DNA from: Antitrichia curtipendula
Lineage: Eukaryota > Streptophyta > Bryopsida > Hypnales > Leucodontaceae
NCBI GenBank assembly: GCA_951230915.1
Contig: OX579635.1
Location: forward strand, 48,918,001-48,982,000
Direction of reading: 5' to 3'
Length of the DNA: 64,000 nt
A program made the translations under genes and the position numbers. Numbering within the stretch: the first letter of the stretch is position 1; the number at the start of each line of letters is the position of its first letter. The notes under the pieces were generated by a model, which searched no databases, had not been told where the DNA came from, and saw only the letters and a list, made by a program, of their open reading frames with translations. This document shows, piece after piece, positions 1 through 10,667 of this stretch.

Positions 1-19
1 TGGGATCCTACGAGGGTTT

Positions 20-105
20 GGGATTGAAATGAAATACTAGTTCCCTTATTTTCTAATTCAAGTGGAATGGTATTTTATTGTAATGGGGATATGTAAATAT
101 AGGTT
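20..105 (+). repeat. Half-monomer A (86 bp subrepeat)
   Basis: This is the first half of the unit, beginning GGGATTGAAATGAAATA. It shares with half B, in the same order, GGGATTG, AAATGAAATA, TTTTC-T-AATTCAAG (TTTTG-AATTCAAG in B) and TTTTATTGTAATGGG (TTTATTTGTGTAATGGG in B). It lacks the AAAATTTT insert between the first two blocks. The co-linear blocks indicate that the 184-bp unit arose by duplication of an element of roughly 90 bp. The same arrangement is visible in all monomers I inspected. The identity is seen by eye; no alignment score was computed. Confidence 0.75.
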
Positions 106-164
106 GGGATTGAAAATTTTAAATGAAATAGTATCCAAGTTGTTTTGAATTCAAGCATTCCACT
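61..164 (+). repeat. Short inverted repeat linking the two half-monomers
   Basis: AGTGGAATG (61-69) and CATTCCACT (156-164) are exact reverse complements, 86 bases apart. In GGAACGG monomers the pairing shortens to AGTGGAA/TTCCACT (7 bases). Being present in each unit, it could let single strands fold into a stem with an AT-rich loop, or it may be a relic of the ancestral element. A functional role is inference only. Confidence 0.5.
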
Positions 165-203
165 AGAAAACTTTATTTGTGTAATGGTATCCTACGAGGG
201 TTT
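106..203 (+). repeat. Half-monomer B (98 bp subrepeat)
   Basis: This is the second half of the ancestral dimer and runs over the BamHI boundary into the next unit. It begins GGGATTG, then has the 8-base palindrome AAAATTTT that is absent from half A, then AAATGAAATA. It goes on through TTTTGAATTCAAG and ATTTGTGTAATGGGATCC. The variable sites of the array concentrate here and around the A/B junction: TTTTAAATG, TTTTAAAAG, TTTCAAATG, TTTTACATG and TTTTAACTG after GAAAA, plus GAATTC, GAGTTC or GAAATC. Confidence 0.75.
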
Positions 204-3200
204 GTGATTGAAATGAAATACTAGTTCCCTTATTTTCTAATTCAAGTGGAACGGTATTTTATTGTAATGGGGATATGTAAATATAGGTTGGATTGAAAAT
301 TTTAAATGAAATAGTATCCAAGTTGTTTTGAATTCAACCATTCCACTAGAAAACTTTATTTGTGTAATGGGATCCTATGAGGGTTTGGGATTGAAATGAA
401 ATACTAGTTCCCTTATTTTCTAATTCAAGTGGAACGGTTTTTTATTGTAATGGGGATATGTAAATATAGGTTGGGATTGAAAATTTCAAATGAAATAGTA
501 TCCAAGTTGTTTTGAGTTCAAGCATTCCACTAGAAAACTTTATTTGTGTAATGGGATCCTACGAGGGTTTGGGATTTGAAATGAAATACTAGTTCCCTTA
601 TTTTCGAATTCAAGTGGAACGGTAGTTTATTGTAATGGGGATATGTAAATATGGATTGGCATTGAAAATTTTAAATGAAATAGTATCCAAGTTGTTTTGA
701 ATTCAAGCATTCCACTAGAAAACTTTATTTGTGTAATGGGATCCTACGAGGGTTTGGGATTGAAATGAAATACTAGTTCCCTTATTTTCTAATTCAAGTG
801 GAACGGTTTTTTATTGTAATGGGGATATGTAAATATAGGTTGGGATTGAAAATTTCAAATGAAATAGTATCCAAGTTGTTTTGAGTTCATGCATTCCACT
901 GAAAACTTTATTTGTGTAATGCGATCCTACGAGGGTTTGGGATTGAAATGAAGTACTAGTTCCCTTATTTTCTATTTCAAGTGGAACGGTATTTTATTGT
1001 AATGGGTCTATGTAAATATGGATTGGGATTGAAAATTTTAAATGAAATAGTATCCAAGTTGTTTTGAATTCAAGCATTCCACTAGAAAACTTTATTTGTG
1101 TAATGGGATCCTACGAGGGTTTGAGATTGAAATGAAATACTAGTTCCCTTATTTTCTAATTCAAGTGGAACGGTATTTTATTGTAATGGGGATATGTAAA
1201 TATGGATTGGCATTGAAAATTTTAAATGAAATAGTATCCAAGTTGTTTTGAATTCAAGCATTCCACTAGAAAACTTTATTTGTGTAATGCGATCCTACGA
1301 GGGTTTGGGATTGAAATGAAATACTAGTTCCCTTATTTTCTAATTCAAGTGGAACGGTATTTTATTGTAATGGGGATATGTAAATATGGATTGGGATTGA
1401 AAATTTTAAATGAAATAGTATCCAAGTTGTTTTGAATTCAAGCATTCCACTAGAAAACTTTATTTGTGTAATGGGATCCTACGAGGGTTTGGGATTGAAA
1501 TGAAATACTAGTTCCCATATTTTCGAATTCAAGTGGAACGGTATTTTATGGTAATGGGTCTATGTAAATATGGATTGGGATTGAAAATTTTAAATGAAAT
1601 AGTATCCAAGTTGTTTTGAGTTCAAGCATTCCACTAGAAAACTTTATTTGTGTAATGGGATCCTACGAGGGTTTGGGATTGAAATGAAATACTAGTTCCC
1701 TTATTTTCGAATTCAAGTGGAACGGTATTTTATTGTAATGGGTCTATGTAAATATGGATTGGGATTGAAAATTTTAAATGAAATAGTATCCAAGTTGTTT
1801 TGAATTCAAGCATTCCACTAGAAAACTTTATTTGTGTAATGCGATCCTACGAGGGTTTGGGATTGAAATGAAATACTAGTTCCCTTATTTTCTAATTCAA
1901 GTGGAACGGTATTTTATTGTAATGGGTCTATGTAAATATGGATTGGGATTGAAAATTTTAAATGAAATAGTATCCAAGTTGTTTTGAGTTCAAGCATTCC
2001 ACTAGAAAACTTTATTTGTGTAATGGGATCCTCCGAGGGTTTGTGATTGAAATGAAATACTAGTTCCCTTATTTTCTAATTCAAGTGGAACGGTATTTTA
2101 TTGTAATGGGGATATGTAAATATAGGTTGGGATTTGAAATTTTAAAAGAAATAGTATCCAAGTTGTTTTGAGTTCAAGCATTCCACTAGAAAACTTTATT
2201 TGTGTAATGCGATCCTACGAGGGTTTGGGATTGAAATGAAATACTAGTTCCCTTATTTTCTAATTCAAGTGGAACGGTTTTTTATTGTAATGGGGATATG
2301 TAAATATAGGTTGGGATTGAAAATTTCAAATGAAATAGTATCCAAGTTGTTTTGAGTTCATGCATTCCACTAGAAAACTTTATTTGTGTAATGCGATCCT
2401 ACGAGGGTTTGGGATTGAAATGAAATACTAGTTCCCTTATTTTCTAATTCAAGTGGAACGGTATTTTATTGTAATGGGGATATGTAAATATGGATTGGCA
2501 TTGAAAATTTTAAATGAAATAGTATCCAAGTTGTTTTGAATTCAAGCATTCCACTAGAAAACTTTATTTGTGTAATGGGATCCTACGAGGGTTTGGGATT
2601 GAAATGAAATACTAGTTCCCTTATTTTCTAATTCAAGTGGAACGGTTTTTTATTGTAATTGGGATATGTAAATATGGATTGGGATTGAAAATTTCAAATG
2701 AAATAGTATCCAAGTTGTTTTGAGTTCATGCATTCCACTAGAAAACATTATTTGTGTAATGCGATCCTACGAGGGTTTGGGATTGAAATGAAATACTAGT
2801 TCCCTTATTTTCTATTTCAAGTGGAACGGTATTTTATTGTAATGGGTCTATGTAAATATGGATTGGCATTGAAAATTTTAAATGAAATAGTATCCAAGTT
2901 GTTTTGAATTCAAGCATTCCACTAGAAAACTTTATTTGTGTAATGGGATCCTACGAGGGTTTGGGATTGAAATGAAATACTAATTCCCTTATTTTTTAAT
3001 TCAAGTGGAACGGTATTTTATTGTAATGGGGATATGTAAATATGGATTGGCATTGAAAATTTTAAATGAAATAGTATCCAAGTTGTTTTGAGTTCAAGCA
3101 TTCCACTAGAAAACTTTATTTGTGTAATGGGATCCTCCGAGGGTTTGTGATTGAAATGAAATACTAGTTCCCTTATTTTCTAATTCAAGTGGAACGGTTT

Positions 3201-5883
3201 TTTATTGTAATGGGGATATGTAAATATAGGTTGGGATTGAAAATTTTAAAAAAATAGTATCCAAGTTGTTTTGAGTTCAAGCATTCCACTAGAAAACTTT
3301 ATTTGTGTAATGCGATCCTCCGAGGGTTTGTGATTGAAATGAAATACTAGTTCCCTTATTTTCTAATTCAAGTGGAACGGTTTTTTATTGTAATGGGGAT
3401 ATGTAAATATAGGTTGGGATTGAAAATTTTAAAAGAAATAGTATCCAAGTTGTTTTGAGTTCAAGCATTCCACTAGAAAACTTTATTTGTGTAATGGGAT
3501 CCTCCGAGGGTTTGTGATTGAAATGAAATACTAGTTCCCTTATTTTCTAATTCAAGTGGAACGGTATTTTATTGTAATGGGGATATGTAAATATGGATTG
3601 GCATTGAAAATTTTAAAAGAAATAGTATCCAAGTTGTTTTGAAATCAAGTATTCCACTAGAAAACTTTATTTGTGTAATGGGATCCTCCGAGGGTTTGGG
3701 ATTGAAATGAAATACTAGTTCCCTTATTTTCTAATTCAAGTGGAACGGTATTTTATTGTAATGGGTCTATGTAAATATGGATTGGGATTGAAAATTTTAA
3801 ATGAAATAATATCCAAGTTGTTTTGAAATCAAGCATTCCACTAGAAAACTTTATTTGTGTAACGGGATCCTACGAGGGTTTGGAATTGACATGAAATACT
3901 AGTTCCCTTATTTTCTAATTCAAGTGGAACGGTATTTTATTGTAATGGGGATATGTAAATATGGATTGGCATTGAAAATTTTAAAAGAAATAGTATCCAA
4001 GTTGTTTTGAAATCAAGTATTCCACTAGAAAACTTATTTGTGTAATGGGATCCTACGAGGGTTTGGGATTGAAATGAAATACTAGTTCCCTTATTTTCTA
4101 ATTCAAGTGGAATGGTATTTTATTGTAATGGGGATATGTAAATATAGGTTGGGATTGAAAATTTTAAATGAAATAGTATCCAAGTTGTTTTGAATTCAAG
4201 CATTCCACTAGAAAACTTTATTTGTGTAATGGTATCCTACGAGGGTTTGTGATTGAAATGAAATACTAGTTCCCTTATTTTCTAATTCAAGTGGAACGGT
4301 ATTTTATTGTAATGGGGATATGTAAATATAGGTTGGATTGAAAATTTTAAATGAAATAGTATCCAAGTTGTTTTGAATTCAACCATTCCACTAGAAAACT
4401 TTATTTGTGTAATGGGATCCTATGAGGGTTTGGGATTGAAATGAAATACTAGTTCCCTTATTTTCTAATTCAAGTGGAACGGTTTTTTATTGTAATGGGG
4501 ATATTTAAATATAGGTTGGGATTGAAAATTTCAAATGAAATAGTATCCAAGTTGTTTTGAGTTCAAGCATTCCACTAGAAAACTTTATTTGTGTAATGGG
4601 ATCCTACGAGGGTTTGGGATTGAAATGAAATACTAGTTCCCTTATTTTCGAATTCAAGTGGAACGGTAGTTTATTGTAATGGGGATATGTAAATATGGAT
4701 TGGCATTGAAAATTTTAAATGAAATAGTATCCAAGTTGTTTTGAATTCAAGCATTCCACTAGAAAACTTTATTTGTGTAATGGGATCCTACGAGGGTTTG
4801 GGATTGAAATGAAATACTAGTTCCCTTATTTTCTAATTCAAGTGGAACGGTTTTTTATTGTAATGGGGATATGTAAATATAGGTTGGGATTGAAAATTTC
4901 AAATGAAATAGTATCCAAGTTGTTTTGAGTTCATGCATTCCACTGAAAACTTTATTTGTGTAATGCGATCCTACGAGGGTTTGGGATTGAAATGAAGTAC
5001 TAGTTCCCTTATTTTCTATTTCAAGTGGAACGGTATTTTATTGTAATGGGTCTATGTAAATATGGATTGGGATTGAAAATTTTAAATGAAATAGTATCCA
5101 AGTTGTTTTGAATTCAAGCATTCCACTAGAAAACTTTATTTGTGTAATGGGATCCTACGAGGGTTTGAGATTGAAATGAAATACTAATTCCCTTATTTTT
5201 TAATTCAAGTGGAACGGTATTTTATTGTAATGGGGATATGTAAATATGGATTGGCATTGAAAATTTTAAATGAAATAGTATCCAAGTTGTTTTGAATTCA
5301 AGCATTCCACTAGAAAACTTTATTTGTGTAATGCGATCCTACGAGGGTTTGGGATTGAAATGAAATACTAGTTCCCTTATTTTCTAATTCAAGTGGAACG
5401 GTATTTTATTGTAATGGGGATATGTAAATATGGATTGGGATTGAAAATTTTAAATGAAATAGTATCCAAGTTGTTTTGAGTTCAAGCATTCCACTAGAAA
5501 ACTTTATTTGTGTAATGGGATCCTCCGAGGGTTTGTGATTGAAATGAAATACTAGTTCCCTTATTTTCTAATTCAAGTGGAACGGTATTTTATTGTAATG
5601 GGTCTATGTAAATATGGATTGGGATTGAAAATTTTAAATGAAATAGTATCCAAGTTGTTTTGAATTCAAGCATTCCACTAGAAAACTTTATTTGTGTAAT
5701 AGGATCCTACGAGGGTTTGGGATTGAAATGAAATACTAGTTCCCATATTTTCGAATTCAAGTGGAACGGTATTTTATGGTAATGGGTCTATGTAAATATG
5801 GATTGGGATTGAAAATTTTAAATGAAATAGTATCCAAGTTGTTTTGAATTCAAGCATTCCACTAGAAAACTTTATTTGTGTAA

Positions 5884-6803
5884 TGGGATCCTACGAGGGT
5901 TTGGGATTGAAATGAAATACTAGTTCCCTTATTTTCGAATTCAAGTGGAACGGTATTTTATTGTAATGGGTCTATGTAAATATGGATTGGGATTGAAAAT
6001 TTTAAATGAAATAGTATCCAAGTTGTTTTGAATTCAAGCATTCCACTAGAAAACTTTATTTGTGTAATGCGATCCTACGAGGGTTTGGGATTGAAATGAA
6101 ATACTAGTTCCCTTATTTTCTAATTCAAGTGGAACGGTATTTTATTGTAATGGGTCTATGTAAATATGGATTGGGATTGAAAATTTTAAATGAAATAGTA
6201 TCCAAGTTGTTTTGAGTTCAAGCATTCCACTAGAAAACTTTATTTGTGTAATGGGATCCTCCGAGGGTTTGTGATTGAAATGAAATACTAGTTCCCTTAT
6301 TTTCTAATTCAAGTGGAACGGTATTTTATTGTAATGGGGATATGTAAATATAGGTTGGGATTGAAAATTGTAAAAGAAATAGTATCCAAGTTGTTTTGAG
6401 TTCAAGCATTCCACTAGAAAACTTTATTTGTGTAATGCGATCCTACGAGGGTTTGGGATTGAAATGAAATACTAGTTCCCTTATTTTCTAATTCAAGTGG
6501 AACGGTTTTTTATTGTAATGGGGATATGTAAATATAGGTTGGGATTGAAAATTTCAAATGAAATAGTATCCAAGTTGTTTTGAGTTCATGCATTCCACTA
6601 GAAAACTTTATTTGTGTAATGCGATCCTACGAGGGTTTGGGATTGAAATGAAATACTAGTTCCCTTATTTTCTAATTCAAGTGGAACGGTATTTTATTGT
6701 AATGGGGATATGTAAATATGGATTGGCATTGAAAATTTTAAATGAAATAGTATCCAAGTTGTTTTGAATTCAAGCATTCCACTAGAAAACTTTATTTGTG
6801 TAA
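5884..6803 (+). repeat. Five-monomer (920 bp) tandem duplication, left copy
   Basis: Five units whose variant order is repeated immediately downstream at exactly +920 bases: TTTTCGAATTC with GGGTCTATG; TGCGATCC with GGGTCTATG; CTCCGAGGGTTTGTG; TGCGATCC with GGTTTTTTATTG and TTCATGC; TGCGATCC with TTGGCATTG. Only a few base differences separate the copies; for example 6,370 has GAAAATTGTAAAAG where the right copy has TTTT. Confidence 0.88.
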
Positions 6804-7723
6804 TGGGATCCTACGAGGGTTTGGGATTGAAATGAAATACTAGTTCCCTTATTTTCGAATTCAAGTGGAACGGTATTTTATTGTAATGGGTCTATGTAAA
6901 TATGGATTGGGATTGAAAATTTTAAATGAAATAGTATCCAAGTTGTTTTGAATTCAAGCATTCCACTAGAAAACTTTATTTGTGTAATGCGATCCTACGA
7001 GGGTTTGGGATTGAAATGAAATACTAGTTCCCTTATTTTCTAATTCAAGTGGAACGGTATTTTATTGTAATGGGTCTATGTAAATATGGATTGGGATTGA
7101 AAATTTTAAATGAAATAGTATCCAAGTTGTTTTGAGTTCAAGCATTCCACTAGAAAACTTTATTTGTGTAATGGGATCCTCCGAGGGTTTGTGATTGAAA
7201 TGAAATACTAGTTCCCTTATTTTCTAATTCAAGTGGAACGGTATTTTATTGTAATGGGGATATGTAAATATAGGTTGGGATTGAAAATTTTAAAAGAAAT
7301 AGTATCCAAGTTGTTTTGAGTTCAAGCATTCCACTAGAAAACTTTATTTGTGTAATGCGATCCTACGAGGGTTTGGGATTGAAATGAAATACTAGTTCCC
7401 TTATTTTCTAATTCAAGTGGAACGGTTTTTTATTGTAATGGGGATATGTAAATATAGGTTGGGATTGAAAATTTCAAATGAAATAGTATCCAAGTTGTTT
7501 TGAGTTCATGCATTCCACTAGAAAACTTTATTTGTGTAATGCGATCCTACGAGGGTTTGGGATTGAAATGAAATACTAGTTCCCTTATTTTCTAATTCAA
7601 GTGGAACGGTATTTTATTGTAATGGGGATATGTAAATATGGATTGGCATTGAAAATTTTAAATGAAATAGTATCCAAGTTGTTTTGAATTCAAGCATTCC
7701 ACTAGAAAGCTTTATTTGTGTAA
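6804..7723 (+). repeat. Five-monomer (920 bp) tandem duplication, right copy
   Basis: Near-identical to 5,884-6,803 in the same orientation, exactly five units away. The corresponding run occurs once in the older copy at 1,656-2,575. The duplication therefore happened after the 22-monomer duplication, a clear relative date inside the array. Confidence 0.88.
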
Positions 7724-8643
7724 TGGCATCCTACGAGGGTTTGGGATTGAAATGAAATACTAGTTCCCTTATTTTCTAATTCAAGTGGAACGGTTTTTTA
7801 TTGTAATGGGGATATGTAAATATGGATTGGGATTGAAAATTTCAAATGAAATAGTATCCAAGTTGTTTTGAGTTCATGCATTCCACTAGAAAACATTATT
7901 TGTGTAATGCGATCCTACGAGGGTTTGGGATTGAAATGAAATACTAGTTCCCTTATTTTCTATTTCAAGTGGAACGGTATTTTATTGTAATGGGTCTATG
8001 TAAATATGGATTGGCATTGAAAATTTTAAATGAAATAGTATCCAAGTTGTTTTGAATTCAAGCATTCCACTAGAAAACTTTATTTGTGTAATGGGATCCT
8101 ACGAGGGTTTGGGATTGAAATGAAATACTAATTCCCTTATTTTTTAATTCAAGTGGAACGGTATTTTATTGTAATGGGGATATGTAAATATGGATTGGCA
8201 TTGAAAATTTTAAATGAAATAGTATCCAAGTTGTTTTGAGTTCAAGCATTCCACTAGAAAACTTTATTTGTGTAATGGGATCCTCCGAGGGTTTGTGATT
8301 GAAATGAAATACTAGTTCCCTTATTTTCTAATTCAAGTGGAACGGTTTTTTATTGTAATGGGGATATGTAAATATAGGTTGGGATTGAAAATTTTAAAAG
8401 AAATAGTATCCAAGTTGTTTTGAGTTCAAGCATTCCACTAGAAAACTTTATTTGTGTAATGCGATCCTCCGAGGGTTTGGGATTGAAATGAAATACTAGT
8501 TCCCTTATTTTCTAATTCAAGTGGAACGGTATTTTATTGTAATGGGGATATGTAAATATGGATTGGCATTGAAAATTTTAAATGAAATAGTATCCAAGTT
8601 GTTTTGAATTCAAGCATTCCACTAGAAAACTTTATTTGTGTAA

Positions 8644-9379
8644 TGGGATCCTACGAGGGTTTGGGATTGAAATGAAATACTAGTTCCCTTATTTTCTAAT
8701 TCAAGTGGAACGGTTTTTTATTGTAATGGGGATATGTAAATATAGGTTGGGATTGAAAATTTCAAATGAAATAGTATCCAAGTTGTTTTGAGTTCATGCA
8801 TTCCACTAGAAAACTTTATTTGTGTAATGCGATCCTACGAGGGTTTGGGATTGAAATGAAATACTAGTTCCCTTATTTTCTATTTCAAGTGGAACGGTAT
8901 TTTATTGTAATGGGGATATGTAAATATGGATTGGGATTGAAAATTTTAAATGAAATAGTATCCAAGTTGTTTTGAATTCAAGCATTCCACTAGAAAACTT
9001 TATTTGTGTAATGGGATCCTACGAGGGTTTGGGATTGAAATGAAATACTAATTCCCTTATTTTTTAATTCAAGTGGAACGGTATTTTATTGTAATGGGGA
9101 TATGTAAATATGGATTGGCATTGAAAATTTTAAATGAAATAGTATCCAAGTTGTTTTGAATTCAAGCATTCCACTAGAAAACTTTATTTGTGTAATGCGA
9201 TCCTACGAGGGTTTGGGATTGAAATGAAATACTAGTTCCCTTATTTTCTATTTCAAGTGGAACGGTATTTTATTGTAATGGGTCTATGTAAATATGGATT
9301 GGGATTGAAAATTTTAAATGAAATAGTATCCAAGTTGTTTTGAATTCAAGCATTCCACTAGAAAACTTTATTTGTGTAA
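8644..9379 (+). repeat. Third partial copy of early-type segment
   Basis: Four monomers follow the order of 4,781-5,515: a unit with GGTTTTTTATTG, AGGTTGGG and GAGTTCATGC; a TGCGATCC unit with CTATTTCAAG; a unit with CTAATTCCC and TTTTTTAATTC; then a TGCGATCC unit, here with CTATTTCAAG. The private indel at 4,944 is absent. It is related to, but not a direct recent copy of, that segment. Confidence 0.65.
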
Positions 9380-10115
9380 TGGGATCCTACGAGGGTTTGG
9401 GATTGAAATGAAATACTAATTCCCTTATTTTCTAATTCAAGTGGAACGGTATTTTATTGTTATGGGGATATGTAAATATAGGTTGGGATTGAAAATTTCA
9501 AATGAAATAGTATCCAAGTTGTTTTGAATTCAAGCATTCCACTAGAAAACTTTATTTGTGTAATGGGATCCTACGAGGGTTTGGGATTGAAATGAAATAC
9601 TAGTTCCCTTATTTTCTAATTCAAGTGGAACGGTATTTTATTGTAATGGGTCTATGTAAATATGGATTGGCATTGAAAATATTAAATGAAATAGTATCCA
9701 AGTTGATTTGAATTCAAGCATTCCACTAGAAAACTTTATTTGTGTAATGGGATCCTACGAGGGTTTTGAATTGACATGAAATACTAGTTCCCTTATTTTC
9801 TAATTCAAGTGGAACGGTATTTTATTGTAATGGGGATATGTAAATATAGGTTGGGATTGAAAATTTCAAATGAAATAGTATCCAAGTTGTTTTGAATTCA
9901 AGCATTCCACTAGAAAACTTTATTTGTGTAATGGGATCCTACGAGGGTTTGGGATTGAAATGAAATACTAGTTCCCTTATTTTCTAATTCAAGTGGAACG
10001 GTATTTTATTGTAATGGGTCTATGTAAATATGGATTCGCATTGAAAATTTTAAATGAAATAGTATCCTAGTTGTTTTGAATTTAAGCATTCCACTAGAAA
10101 ACTTTATTTGTGTAA

Positions 10116-10667
10116 TTGGATCCTACGAGGGTTTGGGATTGAAATGAAATACTAGTTCCCTTATTTTCTAATTCAAGTGGAACGGTATTTTATTGTAATG
10201 GGGATATGTAAATATGGATTGGGATTGAAAATTTTAAAAGAAATAGTATCCAACTTGTTTTGAGTTCAAGCATTCCACTAGAAAACTTTATTTGTGTAAG
10301 GGGATCCTCCGAGGGTTTGGGATTGAAATGAAATACTAGTTCCCTTATTTTCTAATTCAAGTGGAACGGTATTTTATTGTAATGGGGATATGTAAATATA
10401 GGTTGGGATTGAAAATTTTAAATGAAATAGTATCTAACTTGTTTTGAGTTCAAGCATTCCACTAGAAAACTTTATTTGTGTAATGGTATCCTACGAGGGT
10501 TTGGGATTGAAATGAAATACTAGTTCCCTTATTTTCTAATTCAAGTGGAATGGTATTTTATTGTAATGGCGATATGTAAATATGGATTGGCATTGAAAAT
10601 TTCAAATGAAATAGTATCCAAGTTGTTTTGAATTCAAGCATTCCACTAGAAAACTTTATTTGTGTAA
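10116..10667 (+). repeat. Dispersed three-monomer block, copy 1
   Basis: Three units defined by rare changes: TCCAACTTG in the first, GTAAGGGGATCCTCCG and GTATCTAACTTG in the second, TGGTATCC with GGAATGG in the third. The same trio recurs at 17,108-17,659 (offset 6,992 = 38 units) and 18,579-19,130 (a further 1,471 = 8 units less one base). Confidence 0.85.

Larger units (their letters stand above)
1..184 (+). repeat. Representative satellite monomer (first unit)
   Basis: This is the first complete unit in the phase used here. In unit coordinates: BamHI GGATCC at 3-8, a CpG in CTACGAGG at 11-12, SpeI ACTAGT at 36-41, a second CpG position in GGAACGG at 68-69 (here the TG variant GGAATGG), ATGTAAATAT at 91-100, the palindrome AAAATTTT at 113-120, the 10-base palindrome TTGAATTCAA (with EcoRI GAATTC) at 145-154, and CATTCCACT at 156-164. 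The choice of start is arbitrary; BamHI was used because most units carry it. Confidence 0.95.
1..3310 (+). repeat. 22-monomer segmental duplication, copy 1
   Basis: Monomers here match those at 4,046-8,459 in order and in private markers: TGGTATCC at 185 and 4,230, the one-base-short GGTTGGATTG near 287 and 4,331, CCTATGAGG in the third unit, GGTAGTTTATTG in the fourth, the shortened CCACTGAAAAC near 900 and 4,943, GAAGTACTAG in the sixth unit, and TTTGAGATTG in the seventh. The initial offset is 4,045 bases, that is 22 units less three net indels. Sharing of single-base indels shows common descent by duplication and not independent mutation. Confidence 0.9.
4046..8459 (+). repeat. 22-monomer segmental duplication, copy 2 (expanded)
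   Basis: This corresponds to 1-3,310 but is longer. It has one additional monomer at 5,516-5,699 and a second copy of a five-monomer run (6,804-7,723). The copy-1 unit at 1,472 (TTCCCATATTTTCG, TTTTATGGTAATGGG) corresponds to 5,700; the unit at 2,576 corresponds to 7,724; the units at 2,760, 2,944 and 3,128 correspond to 7,908, 8,092 and 8,276. The seventh unit differs from copy 1 by carrying CTAATTCCC and TTTTTTAATTC, a local conversion. Confidence 0.88.
1..9379 (+). repeat. Satellite block I: early-type monomers
   Basis: About 51 monomers marked by TGCGATCC starts, CTCCGAGGGTTTGTG, GAACGGTTTTTTATTG, TTTTCGAATTC, CTATTTCAAG and GAGTTCATGC. These markers are rare or absent after 9,380; TGCGATCC returns only in the units at 11,956 and 12,692. 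Seven of the eleven length-altered monomers in the window lie in the first 5 kb. The block contains a 22-monomer segmental duplication, a 5-monomer tandem duplication and a third partial copy near 8,644-9,379. Confidence 0.85.

Noticed and set aside
91..100. ATGTAAATAT and TTTTATTG as promoter (TATA) elements
   Set aside because: AT-rich words of this kind are expected in a 69% A+T unit; nothing else suggests a promoter. Transcription of the satellite is possible but not shown by sequence.
1..184. MITE or transposon with terminal inverted repeats as the repeat unit
   Set aside because: The only inverted arms seen (AGTGGAATG/CATTCCACT) are internal and short, with no target-site duplication visible, and the units are strictly head to tail.
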